DNA of 64,000 bases, taken from positions 62,001 through 126,000 of the forward strand of contig NZ_WING01000001.1 in the NCBI RefSeq assembly GCF_009793335.1, written 5' to 3'. This DNA comes from Actinomadura sp. J1-007 (GTDB lineage Bacteria > Actinomycetota > Actinomycetes > Streptosporangiales > Streptosporangiaceae). Position numbers and translations under genes: made by a program. The stretch's first letter is position 1, and the number at the start of each line of letters is the position of its first letter. This document shows, one piece after another, positions 8,801 to 17,287 of this stretch. The notes below the pieces were generated by a model that had not been told where the DNA came from, ran no database searches, and saw nothing but the letters and a program-made list of their open reading frames with translations.

Positions 8801-8868
8801 TCGCGTCCGACGAACGCGTTCGTCTCGGCGGGCAGATTGGTCTTCGCAGCAGAGTTCAACGGTGTCAT
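5833..8868 (-). CDS. LuxR-family regulator with NB-ARC ATPase and TPR-like domains, frameshifted
   Basis: Large ATP-dependent transcription regulator. It starts at ATG 8868. Its P-loop is GAGGIGKT (residues 43-50, Lys49) and its Walker B is LLVLDNCEHV, in an NB-ARC/AfsR-like ATPase. A long helical TPR-like region follows. The family normally continues LWAEGRAM-DEAV-YAL into a short linker and a LuxR HTH. Here the frame reads LWARAAPW, while EGRAMDPDEAVTYAL is present one frame over, so a base is missing near 6746. The linker then runs about 900 bases as an Ala/Ser/Pro low-complexity tract in the second frame. The HTH at 5488-5745 is back in the first frame, which fits two further single-base losses or one gain. 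The translation beyond about 6746 in this frame is not meaningful. Confidence 0.75.
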   Translation of the reverse strand: MTPLNSAAKTNLPAETNAFVGRERDVADIRRLLETMRAVTLCGAGGIGKTRLALRVARSLVDGYPEGVWFVELADTPADGPPEQVARRVAAVLGVAEEAGPGGTAETLAGALSARTALLVLDNCEHVVQECAELTGLLLARCPRLRVLSTSREPLRMAGENVWRVPPLDPAEAVALFVERARAVRPDFDGAGAVEEVGRALDGVPLALELAAARVRVLSVEQIARRLADRFRLLSAGDRTAPPRQRTLRAAIDWSHDLLAEPERVLLRRLSVFAGWTLEQAEQVCVDGALPVEDVLDLLTALVDKSLVVVGGEVAGRVRFRQLDSIRGYAAERLEAAGETAELRERHRDAVLEAAERHGEFAIAESPGTWEGRVGLFHWYDAEIANVRAALGWCLDRGEHEAGLRICTALRTFWIVRGRVAEWAGWTDRFLGRAVDVPPYVLGPALAGRAQLAVGGRDFARAGAFAEDALGPCREAGDDFMTATALISSAESLTRAGRFADAAGRLDEAAALAAEPGQEWNRGYASIARGYLLIRRARLREAREHLEDGLRTMRDIEQLWGASHALIGLGRLAELRGDPGAAGGHYAEALPILEEIEALPERARALAGIGRVALRQDDLPAARRALSESLALSSSAGIRLDVARALEPFAELLAREGDQHGAVTLAGAAEALRESAGKQPATGARVERTLGPIRRRLGEPLIAQLWARAAPWTPTKPSPTPYIPPPPPPPPLRPSPHPYPCPPPTPRPYPPPPPRPYFPHLYPPPSLRPYPRPAPLPHSLPPPPPRPPPSRPRQRPLPRPHRRPPPHRRHRPHPPPPPLRLPRPPRSRPPHRPRLLLPCPPRRPPPARRPRPPPGLHSPCRPRLPRPLYGPRLLRPPRPPSHPRHRRRPRPPRRLHRPRPSPRLRRPPRMRRPRRPSPPGLPRPPGLPRPPGLPRPPGLPRPPGLPRPPGLPRPPGLPRPARPARRPRRPRPLTPLRRPLPLRPPPRPRRPRPRAVRALHVPRVIRSRSGA
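5996..6121. repeat. 18-bp tandem repeat (7 copies) inside the regulator linker
   Basis: Seven head-to-tail copies of GGAAGGCCCGGAGGACGC, the last ending in T instead of C. On the minus strand, in the linker frame, each unit encodes Ala-Ser-Ser-Gly-Pro-Ser. The surrounding 5850-6720 is also simple and G+C rich. The unit is a multiple of three, so copy-number change would preserve frame. Confidence 0.9.
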
Positions 8869-9144
8869 GCGCCCAGCAAAATGTCGTCCGGCAGTGCATG
8901 CCTGTGTACCTGGAGTGTGACATCGCCGTGCATGCGCCGTCTTTCGTTTCCCGGGGTTGACTATCTTCCTCCGCCAGCCACGCGGGCCCCCGGGCCCCTT
9001 GGTCCCCTTTCCAGACGGCGGTCACGGCCGAACAGCCGACCACTCCCCGTCCCTCGCTGACCAATCCCTTAAATCTACATTTCTCACCATTTTCCGTACC
9101 TCACTCCACGGGGTCCGAACGGCGAGCCAAGGCGACCTGGACGA

Positions 9145-10253
9145 TCATCTCGAACCTGAGCCACCGCGCAGAGTGCGCAGAACGACGGCTTCCCGGTCGG
9201 GATCGCGGAGTTGCGGCGGGCCTTCCGTGAGCGGACGGAGGGCGGCGCGGGCAGCCGCGTGCGGCTCGGGCCACAGCGCGGCGTTCAACGCGTCGGCGAA
9301 CCAGCCCCGCATGAACGCGGCGGTCCGTTCGTCGTCGCTCATCCTGGAGCCTGCGGAGTCGTTGAGCGACCACCCCGCCTGGCGTGAACGCCTCAGCCAC
9401 GAGCGGACGTGCGCACCGAGTTCGGAACCGGGCGAGACGGTGACCGCCTCACCGCGCTCGGCCGCGGCGACCGCCTCGGCCAGCCCGGGAGTGCCGTCGA
9501 GTCCGAGAACGCCGGCCAGCCGCATCGCCTCGTCCGCGGCGACCGCGCGGAGCAGATGCGGCGGGGCGGCTTCGAGCGCCGCGAGCATGGCCGGGTCTGT
9601 GGGGCCGTGGGAGAACGAGGGCGGCGCGGCACTGAACCAGGGCTCGATCTCGGCGGACGACAACTCCCCGGCCAGGGCGTCCGCGTGCGGAACGGCCCCG
9701 GTGATGAGCCCCGCGAGCAGGAGCGCCGGGACGTAGGCGCTCAGCAGGGAGTCGTCCTCATCCTCGTCTTCGTCTCCGTCCGCGTCGTCGGCGGGCGCCG
9801 GGGCCAGGCCCACGGCGCGCATCTGCCCGAGCAGGCGATCGGGCTCGCTCCCCAGCGACGACCGGGCCAGGTCGGCTCGAATCCGGTGACCAGCGTGCCG
9901 TCAACGGCGTACCGGAAACCATGGTCGGCGTAATCGTGCCGCTGCACCGAAACGGCCTCCGTACCCTGGGACAGCGCCGTCAGCCGCTCGATGAGCGTTC
10001 CTTGGAAGCCGTTGGGCTCGATCAGCACCGTCCAGCCGCCGAGGTCCAGCGCGAACGCGAACTGCGGATAGCCCGCCTCGTACGAGCCGTCCGCCTCCGC
10101 CAAGGTGCGAGGGCGCAGCGTGTCCGGGAGGGCGCCCAGACGCGACAGCACCTCGTTCTCGTCGACCCCCTTGACGAAGGTGAGACAGCAGATCTCCCCA
10201 AGCGGCTCGTCGTCGTCCATCCACTCAACGCCGTCGCGCGACACCTCAAGCAT
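9145..10253 (-). CDS. DUF6461-family protein with one frameshift
   Basis: Conserved actinobacterial protein of unknown function. The first part starts at ATG 10253 and contains LTFVKGVDENEVLSRLG, WTVLIEPNGFQG and FRYAVDGTLVTGFEPTWPG, recognised as the DUF6461 pattern. After GRRWG the frame is lost. Supplying one base in the CCCC run at 9850-9853 restores RRWGSEPDRLLGQMRAVGL, followed by an Asp/Glu-rich stretch and a helical C-terminal half that ends at 9145. Repaired length is about 369 residues. It has no signal peptide or membrane segment that I can see. Role unknown. Confidence 0.7.
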
Positions 10254-11353
10254 GATCCCTCCGGGACGTTCGGTGACCTGGCCCGCAGATCATGGCAGCC
10301 GCCAACGACAACCCCGTCCCGTCCCCGCCGCGTCTGGAGGACGGCGCACACGAATCCCAATGCGCCCCGAAAACCGTCCCGGCCAGTTTCGTTCGCCCTT
10401 CACCTTTCCTGGTGCAATAACGTCCGGAAAGAGCGTCGGATACGCAGCTCTGTCGGGCTCGGCGACCTTAGCGTCACCGACACAATTCCAACCGAATACA
10501 GCCCTGACCTGTGATGGTTTCGCGGCGGATTCATCTTTCACGGGAGTCAGCGGCGACCTGACGCCCCGGAAGGCAATCTCGACACCTCGATGGACACCCC
10601 TTCCCGCACGCGCCCCGGCAGGTTGCCCCACCAACTCCGAGCAGAGCCCTGCCACAGGGCGATGACGACCTCACCCCCACCCAGCACATCGAGCGCGCCG
10701 TCGATGTGCTGGACTCCCACCGCCCTCGCACCGCCCCTGACACCGCAGCTCGCAGCGGCCCCCGCAGCACCCCTCACACCGCACCTCGCAGCGCGCCCTC
10801 ACAGTGGCCCTCACAGCACCCCACGCACCGCACCTGACACAGCAGTCGCACCGCCCTCCCACCGCACCTCGCAGCGTGGCCCTCGCAATGGCCCTCGCAC
10901 CGGCCCGCGCAGCGCGGCCCTCGCACCGCTCCTCGCGGCGCGGCCCTCGCGGCGCGGCCCTCGCGGCGCGGCCCTCGCGGCGCGGCCCTCGCAGTGGCCC
11001 TCACACCGCCCCGACACGGCAGCTCGCAGCGGCCCCCGCACCGCGGCCCTCGCACCGCCCTCGCACCGCGGCCCTCGCACCGCCCCTCGCAGCGCGGCCC
11101 TCGCGGTGACCCCTGGGGCGCACCGTCCCTTCGCCGGAACTTGCGGCGCCGCCGAGCCCCGCCCCCGACGTCCGCCGGTGCACGTTCACAGTCGGCAGTT
11201 TTTGACCGTTCTCGACCGTGCTCGGCGGATCTCGGAGGATCTCGACGGTCCTTGATGGTTGTCGGCGGAGCGCGAACGGTCGTCCCGCACCAGGGGTCAC
11301 CCCTGCGCGAGGACGGACCGAGTAGCGGCCGGGGTCAGCAGGGGACTTCGTCT
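10254..11353. other. Gene-poor interval with a minisatellite and inverted repeats
   Basis: No convincing gene is seen. 10380-10560 is less G+C rich than its surroundings and may be a decayed remnant. 10730-11110 is a minisatellite described separately. GGTGACCCCTGG at 11105-11116 is repeated inverted at 11290-11301, and the second copy lies in a near-complete palindrome CAGGGGTCACCCCTG (11291-11305). All frames are open across the repeat because of its composition, not because it codes. Confidence 0.6.
10731..11110. repeat. Degenerate GC-rich minisatellite
   Basis: Irregular repeats built on GCGGCCCTCGCA/G with variants such as GTGGCCCTCACA. The most regular part, 10931-10986, is four exact copies of the 14-mer CCTCGCGGCGCGGC. 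The unit is not a multiple of three and no reading frame is favoured, so this appears to be non-coding satellite DNA. Confidence 0.8.
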
Positions 11354-11503
11354 CTACGGGCGTCGGGAACAGGAGCGGCGGATGCCGCAGTCCCGGAGCT
11401 CATCGCGGATGACGGTCACGAGGACGCTGGCCGTGGTGACGGCCATCAGGACGAGCACGACGGCGCCGACCCACATGGACACGGTCTTCAAGGTCTCAAG
11501 CAT
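11354..11503 (-). CDS. Small single-pass membrane protein (49 aa)
   Basis: A short gene running from ATG 11503 to TAG 11354-11356. A strong GGGGGAG ribosome-binding site lies six bases upstream of the ATG. The protein begins MLETLKTVSMWVGAVV, has one membrane segment at about residues 10-32, and ends with a basic Cys-containing tail (DCGIRRSCSRRP). The predicted topology is N-out/C-in by the positive-inside rule. It faces the methylase gene across a shared operator-like region. Function unknown; a small membrane modulator or toxin-like peptide are possibilities, with nothing in the sequence to decide. Confidence 0.6.
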   Translation of the reverse strand: MLETLKTVSMWVGAVVLVLMAVTTASVLVTVIRDELRDCGIRRSCSRRP

Positions 11504-11560
11504 TGATGGCTCCCCCTGGGCCGCGCCCCAACGGCGCTGTCGGGGGAAAGTAGATCACGA

Positions 11561-11623
11561 TGTGAATCGAGTTCACAAGCTCATCCTGTGAACTCGATTT
11601 TCGCCTACCTGTCCTGTGACTCG
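11561..11623. promoter_or_regulatory. Repeated operator between divergent small-protein and methylase genes
   Basis: TGTGAATCGAGTTCACA (11561-11577) is an interrupted palindrome. Its 3' 13 bases AATCGAGTTCACA are repeated as an exact inverted copy TGTGAACTCGATT at 11587-11599 (9-bp spacer). A further copy, TCCTGTGACTCG, follows at 11612-11623. The sites sit about 60 bases above the small protein start and about 20-80 above the methylase start. They overlap a plausible minus-strand promoter (TTGTGA, 18 bp, TCTACT). A plus-strand -10 TACGGT at 11633-11638 would place the transcript start at or next to the methylase GTG, giving a leaderless mRNA. Confidence 0.7.
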
Positions 11624-11644
11624 TGTATCCGGTACGGTCCTCGG

Positions 11645-14095
11645 GTGGAACGGGATCCTGGCAACGTGGACGTGACGGCGGCCGACATCGCGCGTCTCGC
11701 GGGCGTCGGGCGGGCCGCGGTGAGCAACTGGCGACGTCGGCATCCCGACTTCCCCCAGCCTCGCGGGGGCACGGCCGCCAGCCCGGTCTTCTCGTTGAGC
11801 GAGGTCACCCGATGGCTGCGGCACCAGGGGAAGCTGGCAGACGTACCCCTTGAGGAAGGCACCTGGCAGCGCTTCCGCGCGGCGACGCATGACGCCCAGC
11901 TCGCGACGGTGATCGGCGACGCCGGCGACGCGCTCGTGCGAGCGTCCCGCGGAGACACCGCCCATCTCGCGTCCGTAGCCCCTGAACTCGTACGACTCGT
12001 CGAAACGACCGGGCCGAGCGAGACGCTGGAGTTTCTGGTGGCGCGCCTGCACGAGACGCAGGGACGCCGCGCACCTGCCACCGCGTCCGAGACCGCCGCG
12101 CTCATAGCGGCCTTCATCCCGCCCGAAGCCCGCGTCATCCTCGATCCCGCCTGCGGGACGGGCACGTTGCTCCTGGCGGCGAACGAGATGAGCGACGCCC
12201 CGACGACTTTGCTCGGGCAAGACCTGGACCCGTCCTCGACCCGCATCGCCGCCGCCCGCCTCCGCCTCCGCACCACCCAACGCCCGCCCACCGCGCCAGC
12301 GCCAGCGCATGGGCCAGAGCACAGGCCGGGACCAGAGCACGGGCCAGCGCCAAGGCCGGACCTAGGACCGGAGCCAGCGCCAGCACCAGGGGCGAGGCCC
12401 ACGCCAAGGCTGGGGCCGGGGCTGGGGCCGGGGCTGGGGCCAGAGCAAGGGCCGGGGCCAGCGCCGGGGCCAGCGCCGGGGCGAGGGTCAGGGCCAACGC
12501 ACGGGCCAGTGCCAAAGCCGGAGCTAGGAACGGAGCCAGCGCCAGCGCCAGGGTCGGGGCCGGGGCCAGAGGAAGCGCCAGAGCAAGGGCCAGCGCTAAG
12601 GCCGGAGCTAGGGCTGGGGCCAGAGCAAGGGCCAGCGCCGGAGGTGGGGCCGGGACCAGAGCAAGGGTCGGGGCTGGCGGCGGAGCAGCAGCGGGAGCCT
12701 GAGCATGAGGCTCGGGCGGGGGAGGAGGTTCGGTCGGAGAGCGAGGCCGGGGATGGAGAGGCCGAGCCTAGGGCCGGAGAGGCCGGGCTTCGGGCTGCCG
12801 AGACTGGGCCTCGGGCTGGCGAGGCTGGCTCTGGGGCTGCCGAGACCGGGCCTCAGTCTGCCGAGGCCGGGTATGGGGCTGCCGGGGCTGGGGCTGGAGA
12901 GGTTGGGAAGGTTGAGGTTCGGGCTGGGGATTCGTTGCGGGGGGCGGCGTTCGGGGGTGGGGTCGCGGACGTTGTGGTGTGCGATCCGCCGTTCGCGGGC
13001 GTCGGGTGGGATCCGGATGCGGTGGCGGCCGATCCTCGTTGGGAGTACGGGCTGCCGTCCCGGGCGGAGTCCGAGCTGGCCTGGGTGCAGCACGCGCTGT
13101 GGTGCGTGAAGCCGGGCGGGCTCGCGATCGTGCTGATGCCGGCCGTCGCGGCGGCACGGCGTTCGGGACGGCGGGTGCGGGCTCAGTTGCTGCGGCGGGG
13201 CGCGTTGCGGGCCGTCCTCTCGGTGGACGGGCATCACCTGTGGCTGCTGCGGCATCCGGAGGGGGGCGCTCCTTCCAGCGTGCTGATGGGCGAGGCCGAC
13301 GGCGCGGAGGAGCTGGTCGGGCTGTGGCGGGAGTTCCAGCGGCGGCCGGACATCGACCGGCCGGGCGTCGGGCGCGGCGTACCCGTGATCGAGCTCCTGG
13401 ACGACGACGTGGACCTGAGGCCGGGACGGCACCTGTCGCCGTCCGGTGTGGAGGAGACGGCTGAACGGTTCGCCGAGACGTGGGGCAGGCTGTCGCGGCT
13501 CATCGACGGGTTCGGCGAGCTGGCCCCCCGGGCGGAGCCGGCGCGGCGGGACGTGCCGATGGTCTCGGTGGCCGAGTTGGAACGGCTCGGGTCGCTGCAC
13601 CTGCGGCCGGTGACCGGGCGGGACGGGACGGGTGACTCGCCGGTGCTCACCGTGGAGGACGTGCTGGCCGGGCGGGGGCCGACCGGGCGCGGGACCGCCG
13701 GTGCGCGGTCGGTGGTCGGCCAGTCCGGGGACGTCGCGGTGGTGACGGGTCCCCGGCTCGCCGCACGGGTGATCGAACGGGACGGGACCGTTCTCGGCCC
13801 GCATCTGGTGCTGGTCAGCATGCGTGACGTGGACCCGTACTTCTTCGCGGGCGTACTGCGCAGTTCGGGCAACGCGCGCGCGGCGGCGTCCGCCACGACG
13901 GGCGGGCGCGCGGACCTGAACCGCGTGCAGATCCCGAGGTTGCCGCTGGACGAGCAGCGCGCGCTCGGGCAGATGCTCAGGCGCGGCCAGGAGTTGGAGG
14001 CCGCGCTCCGTACGGCCGCCGACCTGAGCGGCGAACTCGTCCAGCTCCTCGCGGACGGCGTCGCGCTCGGCCGCCTCCGGCAGGAGGGATCTTGA
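11645..14095 (+). CDS. Orphan N6-adenine DNA methyltransferase with HTH and specificity-like domains
   Basis: About 816 residues. An N-terminal MerR-like HTH (ADIARLAGVGRAAVSNWRRR) is followed by a class I methyltransferase of HsdM type. SAM motif I is DPACGTGT from Asp167, and catalytic motif IV is DPPF from Asp447 (normally NPPF/Y or DPPY/F). The C-terminal part resembles a type I specificity subunit (YFFAGVLRSSGNARAAAS... LPLDEQRALGQMLRRG). Between motifs I and IV, where the family has only a short link, lies about 200 residues of Pro/Gly/Glu/Ala repeats. GTG 11645 is chosen because the HTH begins right after it and a -10 element lies just upstream. No restriction gene is adjacent, so it may be an epigenetic or regulatory methylase. 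Confidence 0.8.
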   Translation: MERDPGNVDVTAADIARLAGVGRAAVSNWRRRHPDFPQPRGGTAASPVFSLSEVTRWLRHQGKLADVPLEEGTWQRFRAATHDAQLATVIGDAGDALVRASRGDTAHLASVAPELVRLVETTGPSETLEFLVARLHETQGRRAPATASETAALIAAFIPPEARVILDPACGTGTLLLAANEMSDAPTTLLGQDLDPSSTRIAAARLRLRTTQRPPTAPAPAHGPEHRPGPEHGPAPRPDLGPEPAPAPGARPTPRLGPGLGPGLGPEQGPGPAPGPAPGRGSGPTHGPVPKPELGTEPAPAPGSGPGPEEAPEQGPALRPELGLGPEQGPAPEVGPGPEQGSGLAAEQQREPEHEARAGEEVRSESEAGDGEAEPRAGEAGLRAAETGPRAGEAGSGAAETGPQSAEAGYGAAGAGAGEVGKVEVRAGDSLRGAAFGGGVADVVVCDPPFAGVGWDPDAVAADPRWEYGLPSRAESELAWVQHALWCVKPGGLAIVLMPAVAAARRSGRRVRAQLLRRGALRAVLSVDGHHLWLLRHPEGGAPSSVLMGEADGAEELVGLWREFQRRPDIDRPGVGRGVPVIELLDDDVDLRPGRHLSPSGVEETAERFAETWGRLSRLIDGFGELAPRAEPARRDVPMVSVAELERLGSLHLRPVTGRDGTGDSPVLTVEDVLAGRGPTGRGTAGARSVVGQSGDVAVVTGPRLAARVIERDGTVLGPHLVLVSMRDVDPYFFAGVLRSSGNARAAASATTGGRADLNRVQIPRLPLDEQRALGQMLRRGQELEAALRTAADLSGELVQLLADGVALGRLRQEGS
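12275..12905 (+). repeat. In-frame low-complexity insertion within the methyltransferase
   Basis: Imperfect short repeats on themes GGGGCCAGAGCAAGGGCC and GCCGAGACTGGGCC encode strings such as GPEQGPAP and AGEAGLRAAETGPRAGEA. The tract keeps frame throughout and separates the SAM-binding and catalytic motifs of the methylase. The first half is Pro/Gly rich and the second Ala/Glu/Gly rich. Confidence 0.8.
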
Positions 14096-14150
14096 CCGGC
14101 GGTCAGCGGCCCGGCCACGATGTGCCCTGCGTGGACGGGTTGGGGGCGGG

Positions 14151-15919
14151 ATGGCGCACGTTGTACTCGGGGGTCGCTACGAGCTGACCATGCCGCTCGG
14201 TCGGGGCGGCATGGGCCAGGTCTGGGAGGCCGTCGAGCGCGCCTCCGGCCGCCGGGTCGCGGTCAAGCTGGTCACGCACGAGGTCATCGCCGACCGCAGC
14301 GACCCCGCCGAGCTGATCCGGCGGTTCTCCCGCGAGGTGTCGGTGACGGCGGGGCTCGGGCATCCCGGGGTCCCGGCCGTTCACGACACCGGCATCTACG
14401 AGGAGGGCCTCTACCTGGTCATGGACCTGGTGGAGGGCTGCACGATCGACGAGCTGATCGCCGAACGGGGCGCGCTGCCGTACGCCGAGGCCGCGACGAT
14501 CGCGGCGCAGGTCTGCTCCGTTCTGGCCGTCGCGCACGAACGCGGGCTCGTCCACCGCGACATCAAGCCGCAGAACCTGATGCTCGCCGACGACGGCGCT
14601 GTGAAAGTGCTCGATTTCGGTGTCGCGGCCGTTCTGGAGAGCCCCGGGGCCGCCCGCATCACCCAGACGGGCACGCCGATCGGAACGCTCGCCTACATGG
14701 CGCCCGAGCAACTACGCGGCGAACGCGTCGTACCGCGCACGGACCTGTACGCACTGGGCTGCGTGCTGTACGAGATGCTCACCGGACGGCGCGTCTTCGA
14801 GGCCCCGTCCCCGCACGCCGTCGGATACCAGCACCTCGAACGCCGTCCGGACCCCATCGGCCGCCCGGACGTCCCGCGCGCTCTCGAACACCTCGTCCAG
14901 CGCCTCCTCGCCAAGGACCCCGGCCAACGCCCCGCCGACGCCAACGAGGTCCTGACCCTCCTCCAACCGTTCAGCACCCCGCCCATGCCTCCAGCCGACC
15001 TCCCACTCCCCCACACCCCCGCAGCAAGGCCGAACGCCCCAGCGGAGGAGTACGGCGCAGCGGAACCGAACGACGCGGCGTGGCAGGGCAACGCCGCAGG
15101 GCACGGGGAAAGCCCACCGCGGAACGGCGCATCGGGAGGACGATCGGACACTGACCGCATCGGGCCGCGCGCTGACCGCGTTGGGAGCGAGGACGGGGTG
15201 TGGTTTGGTGCGGGCGGCGAAGGGGGGCGGAGCGGACTCGGGACGGGTTCTCCGTCCGAGGCGCCGTACGGGACGTTCGGCGGGAGCGGGTTTCCGCCTT
15301 CCGCCGGTGGCGCGCCGGTTTCCGGGGCTGGCGGCCCGGTGGCCGCGCAGGTATCCGGCGCTGGCATCCCGCTGGGCGCGCAGGTATCCGACGCTGGCGT
15401 CCCGGCGCAAGGACAGCAATCCGGCGCTGGCATCCCGGCACAAGGGCAGCGACCCGGCGCTGGAGGCTCGGCGCAGGGACAGCCTTACGGCGCTGCCGCC
15501 TCGGCGGAAGCGCAGCGTTCCGGCGTTGGCGGGTCGGTCGGAGTGCAGGTTGCGGGGGCTGGGGGTTTGGTGGGGGCGGGGCGGCCGTCCGGGGGCGGGG
15601 GGTCGCGTGGACGGTTCTGCATAGCCTTTGGGTCCTGCCGACGTTCACGATGGGGCTGTTCCCCTGGGCGGCGTTCCTCTACATCGCGCTGCGGCATCGG
15701 CACCGCGCGTGGCTTGTCACGGCTCTCGTCTATCTCGGGCTCACGATCGCGGAGCTGACGCTCATCCTCGCGACCCCGAACGTCGATCCGGACCACGGCG
15801 GATCCTCGATCCCGGCGATCTTCACGGTGGTGCTGACGTTCTCCGCGCCCGTGCACGCGTTCATCGTCAACGTTGAACGGCTCCGGCTGCGGGCGCTGCC
15901 CGGTCTCGGGCGGCGCTGA
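14151..15919 (+). CDS. Membrane-anchored Ser/Thr protein kinase, one frameshift before the membrane domain
   Basis: PknB-type (Hanks) kinase. It has Gly-rich loop LGRGGMGQVW, ATP lysine Lys39, catalytic Asp137 in HRDIKPQN, Asp155 of DFG and APEQL at the activation segment end. Residues after about 290 form a Gly/Ala/Pro/Gln linker with a repeated SGAGIPAQGQ-like unit. The kinase frame runs on to 15758 as nonsense. In the frame one base earlier, from about 15600 to TGA 15917-15919, two hydrophobic segments appear (LPTFTMGLFPWAAFLYIAL and the next at LVTALVYLGLTIAELTLIL). One base is probably missing in the G runs at 15560-15605. Start ATG 14151 lies 55 bp after the methylase stop. Confidence 0.8.
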
Positions 15920-16030
15920 GCCACGGTCCGGACGGATCTGAGCCGCGGGCGGATGGCTTTGCAGGCGGGGCCGGGGAGGGACGGCGGGCGTCCGCGGTCT
16001 GCTCGATGGTGGAGGGAGTCTCGTGTCCGA

Positions 16031-16069
16031 TTCCACCTTGGGGGCTTCGGGGCCGTACGGTAGGTCGCC
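16031..16069 (+). promoter_or_regulatory. Probable leaderless promoter of the SMC-like operon
   Basis: TACGGT (16056-16061) fits an actinobacterial -10 element and lies eight bases before the GTG at 16070. The transcript would therefore begin at or next to the start codon. No Shine-Dalgarno sequence precedes the GTG. The -35 region is not clear (TTCCAC at 16031 is a weak candidate). Confidence 0.4.
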
Positions 16070-17287
16070 GTGTCCCCCACCTCCGAGAACGCTCCCGGCG
16101 CGACGAGTCTCGATGACGTGCTCGTCGGCGAGGCGGTGCTGGGCGTCTACCGGCAGATGTTCGCGGCGCTGGCGCGGGACAGCGGGGCGGTGGTGGACGA
16201 TCCGGAGCTCGTGGACGTGGCGGAGACGCTGCTCGCGGCGTTCGCCGACGCGGGCGAGGACGGGCTGAGCCGGGAGCAGATGCGGTACGTGTGCCGCGGC
16301 TATCCGGCGGAGGTGTTCGAGAACCGGCTGCGGGTCCTGAAGGGGCTCGGCGCGATCCGGGAGGTGTTCCCGAAGCCCAACCAGCTCCGTTACCGGGCGT
16401 CGTTCACGAGCGTCGTGGGGCTGATGTTCGTCCGGCGGATGATGCTGGACGGCGGGCAGAGCGAGATGCACCGGCTGCTCGCGCTGGAGCAGCTCAACGT
16501 GGCCGACCCCCGGATGACGCCGGAGCAGGCGCGGGACGGCGCGGAAGGGCTCGCGCGGGCGTTCCGGCTGTGGAGCGTCGAGCTGGTGACGTTGACGAAC
16601 GGGACGATCGAGGAGCTGCGCGAGCAGGCGCCCAAGCTGTGGGGCACCGAGGAGATCCTGCTGAGGGCGGAACGGCTGCACGGCGCGATCCTGCGCAGGT
16701 GGCCGCAGCTCGACCGGACGTGCACCGACCTGCGGGCCGCGATCTACGCGTACGGCGACGCGTCGCGGCGGGCGGCGGCGAGGCTCTCCGACTCCGCGGG
16801 GACGACCCGCAACCTGACGCTGCTGCCGCCGGAGACGTGGCGCACGTTCTCCCGGACGGCCTCCCGGGACGACCTGGCGGCCGTTCTGGACGGGTTCGTG
16901 TTCGACGCGGCGGCCCCCTGGCACGAGCCGGCGGCGATCGTGACGGCCGTGGAGGACGGGCCCCGGAGCACGCCCCCGCGTCCCGCGCCGCCCCGGGCGT
17001 CGCTGCCCGACAACGGTCTTTCGGAGGACGCGGGAAGCGACGGCGTCGAGGCCGAACGGCTCCGTACGGTGGCCGAGGAGGTGCTCAGGGGCCGCGACGC
17101 GATCGCGGTGGAGGACCTGCTCGACCGCGACTGGGTGACGGCGCGGCGCGTCCTGGCGGACCTGTCGTCGGCGCACCTGCACCCTGAGCTCCCGTACCGG
17201 CTGGTCTGGTCGGACGGCCTCACGGCGCGGCTGGACGGCTCGCCCACGTGGGTCTCGCCGGGGGTGTTCGAGAGGACCGGCCCGTGA
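16070..17287 (+). CDS. Putative kleisin-like subunit of an SMC/condensin-like complex
   Basis: First gene of a four-gene operon, 405 residues, no recognised family name. The N-terminal ~100 residues look like a winged helix (SREQMRYVCRGYPAEVFENRLRVLKGLGAIREV). A helical middle part follows (REQAPKLWGTEEILLRAERLHGAIL), then a disordered Pro-rich linker (about 300-325). A second winged-helix-like C-terminal segment (AVEDLLDRDWVTARRVLADLSS) ends the protein. This order, wHTH then helices then linker then wHTH, is that of MukF/ScpA kleisins, so I infer a bridging subunit for the SMC-like ATPase encoded three genes later. The stop overlaps the next start (GTGA 17284-17287). Confidence 0.55.
   Translation: MSPTSENAPGATSLDDVLVGEAVLGVYRQMFAALARDSGAVVDDPELVDVAETLLAAFADAGEDGLSREQMRYVCRGYPAEVFENRLRVLKGLGAIREVFPKPNQLRYRASFTSVVGLMFVRRMMLDGGQSEMHRLLALEQLNVADPRMTPEQARDGAEGLARAFRLWSVELVTLTNGTIEELREQAPKLWGTEEILLRAERLHGAILRRWPQLDRTCTDLRAAIYAYGDASRRAAARLSDSAGTTRNLTLLPPETWRTFSRTASRDDLAAVLDGFVFDAAAPWHEPAAIVTAVEDGPRSTPPRPAPPRASLPDNGLSEDAGSDGVEAERLRTVAEEVLRGRDAIAVEDLLDRDWVTARRVLADLSSAHLHPELPYRLVWSDGLTARLDGSPTWVSPGVFERTGP

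Noticed and set aside
10290..10655. 121-codon minus-strand frame
   Set aside because: No ribosome-binding site, no recognisable domain and atypical composition; treated as intergenic.
10590..11255. Several overlapping frames across the satellite
   Set aside because: All frames are open through the repeat, translations are Arg/Pro/His strings, and the 14-bp unit is not codon-periodic.
11105..11301. Miniature transposable element bounded by inverted GGTGACCCCTGG
   Set aside because: No target-site duplication and the right copy belongs to its own small palindrome; evidence too thin.
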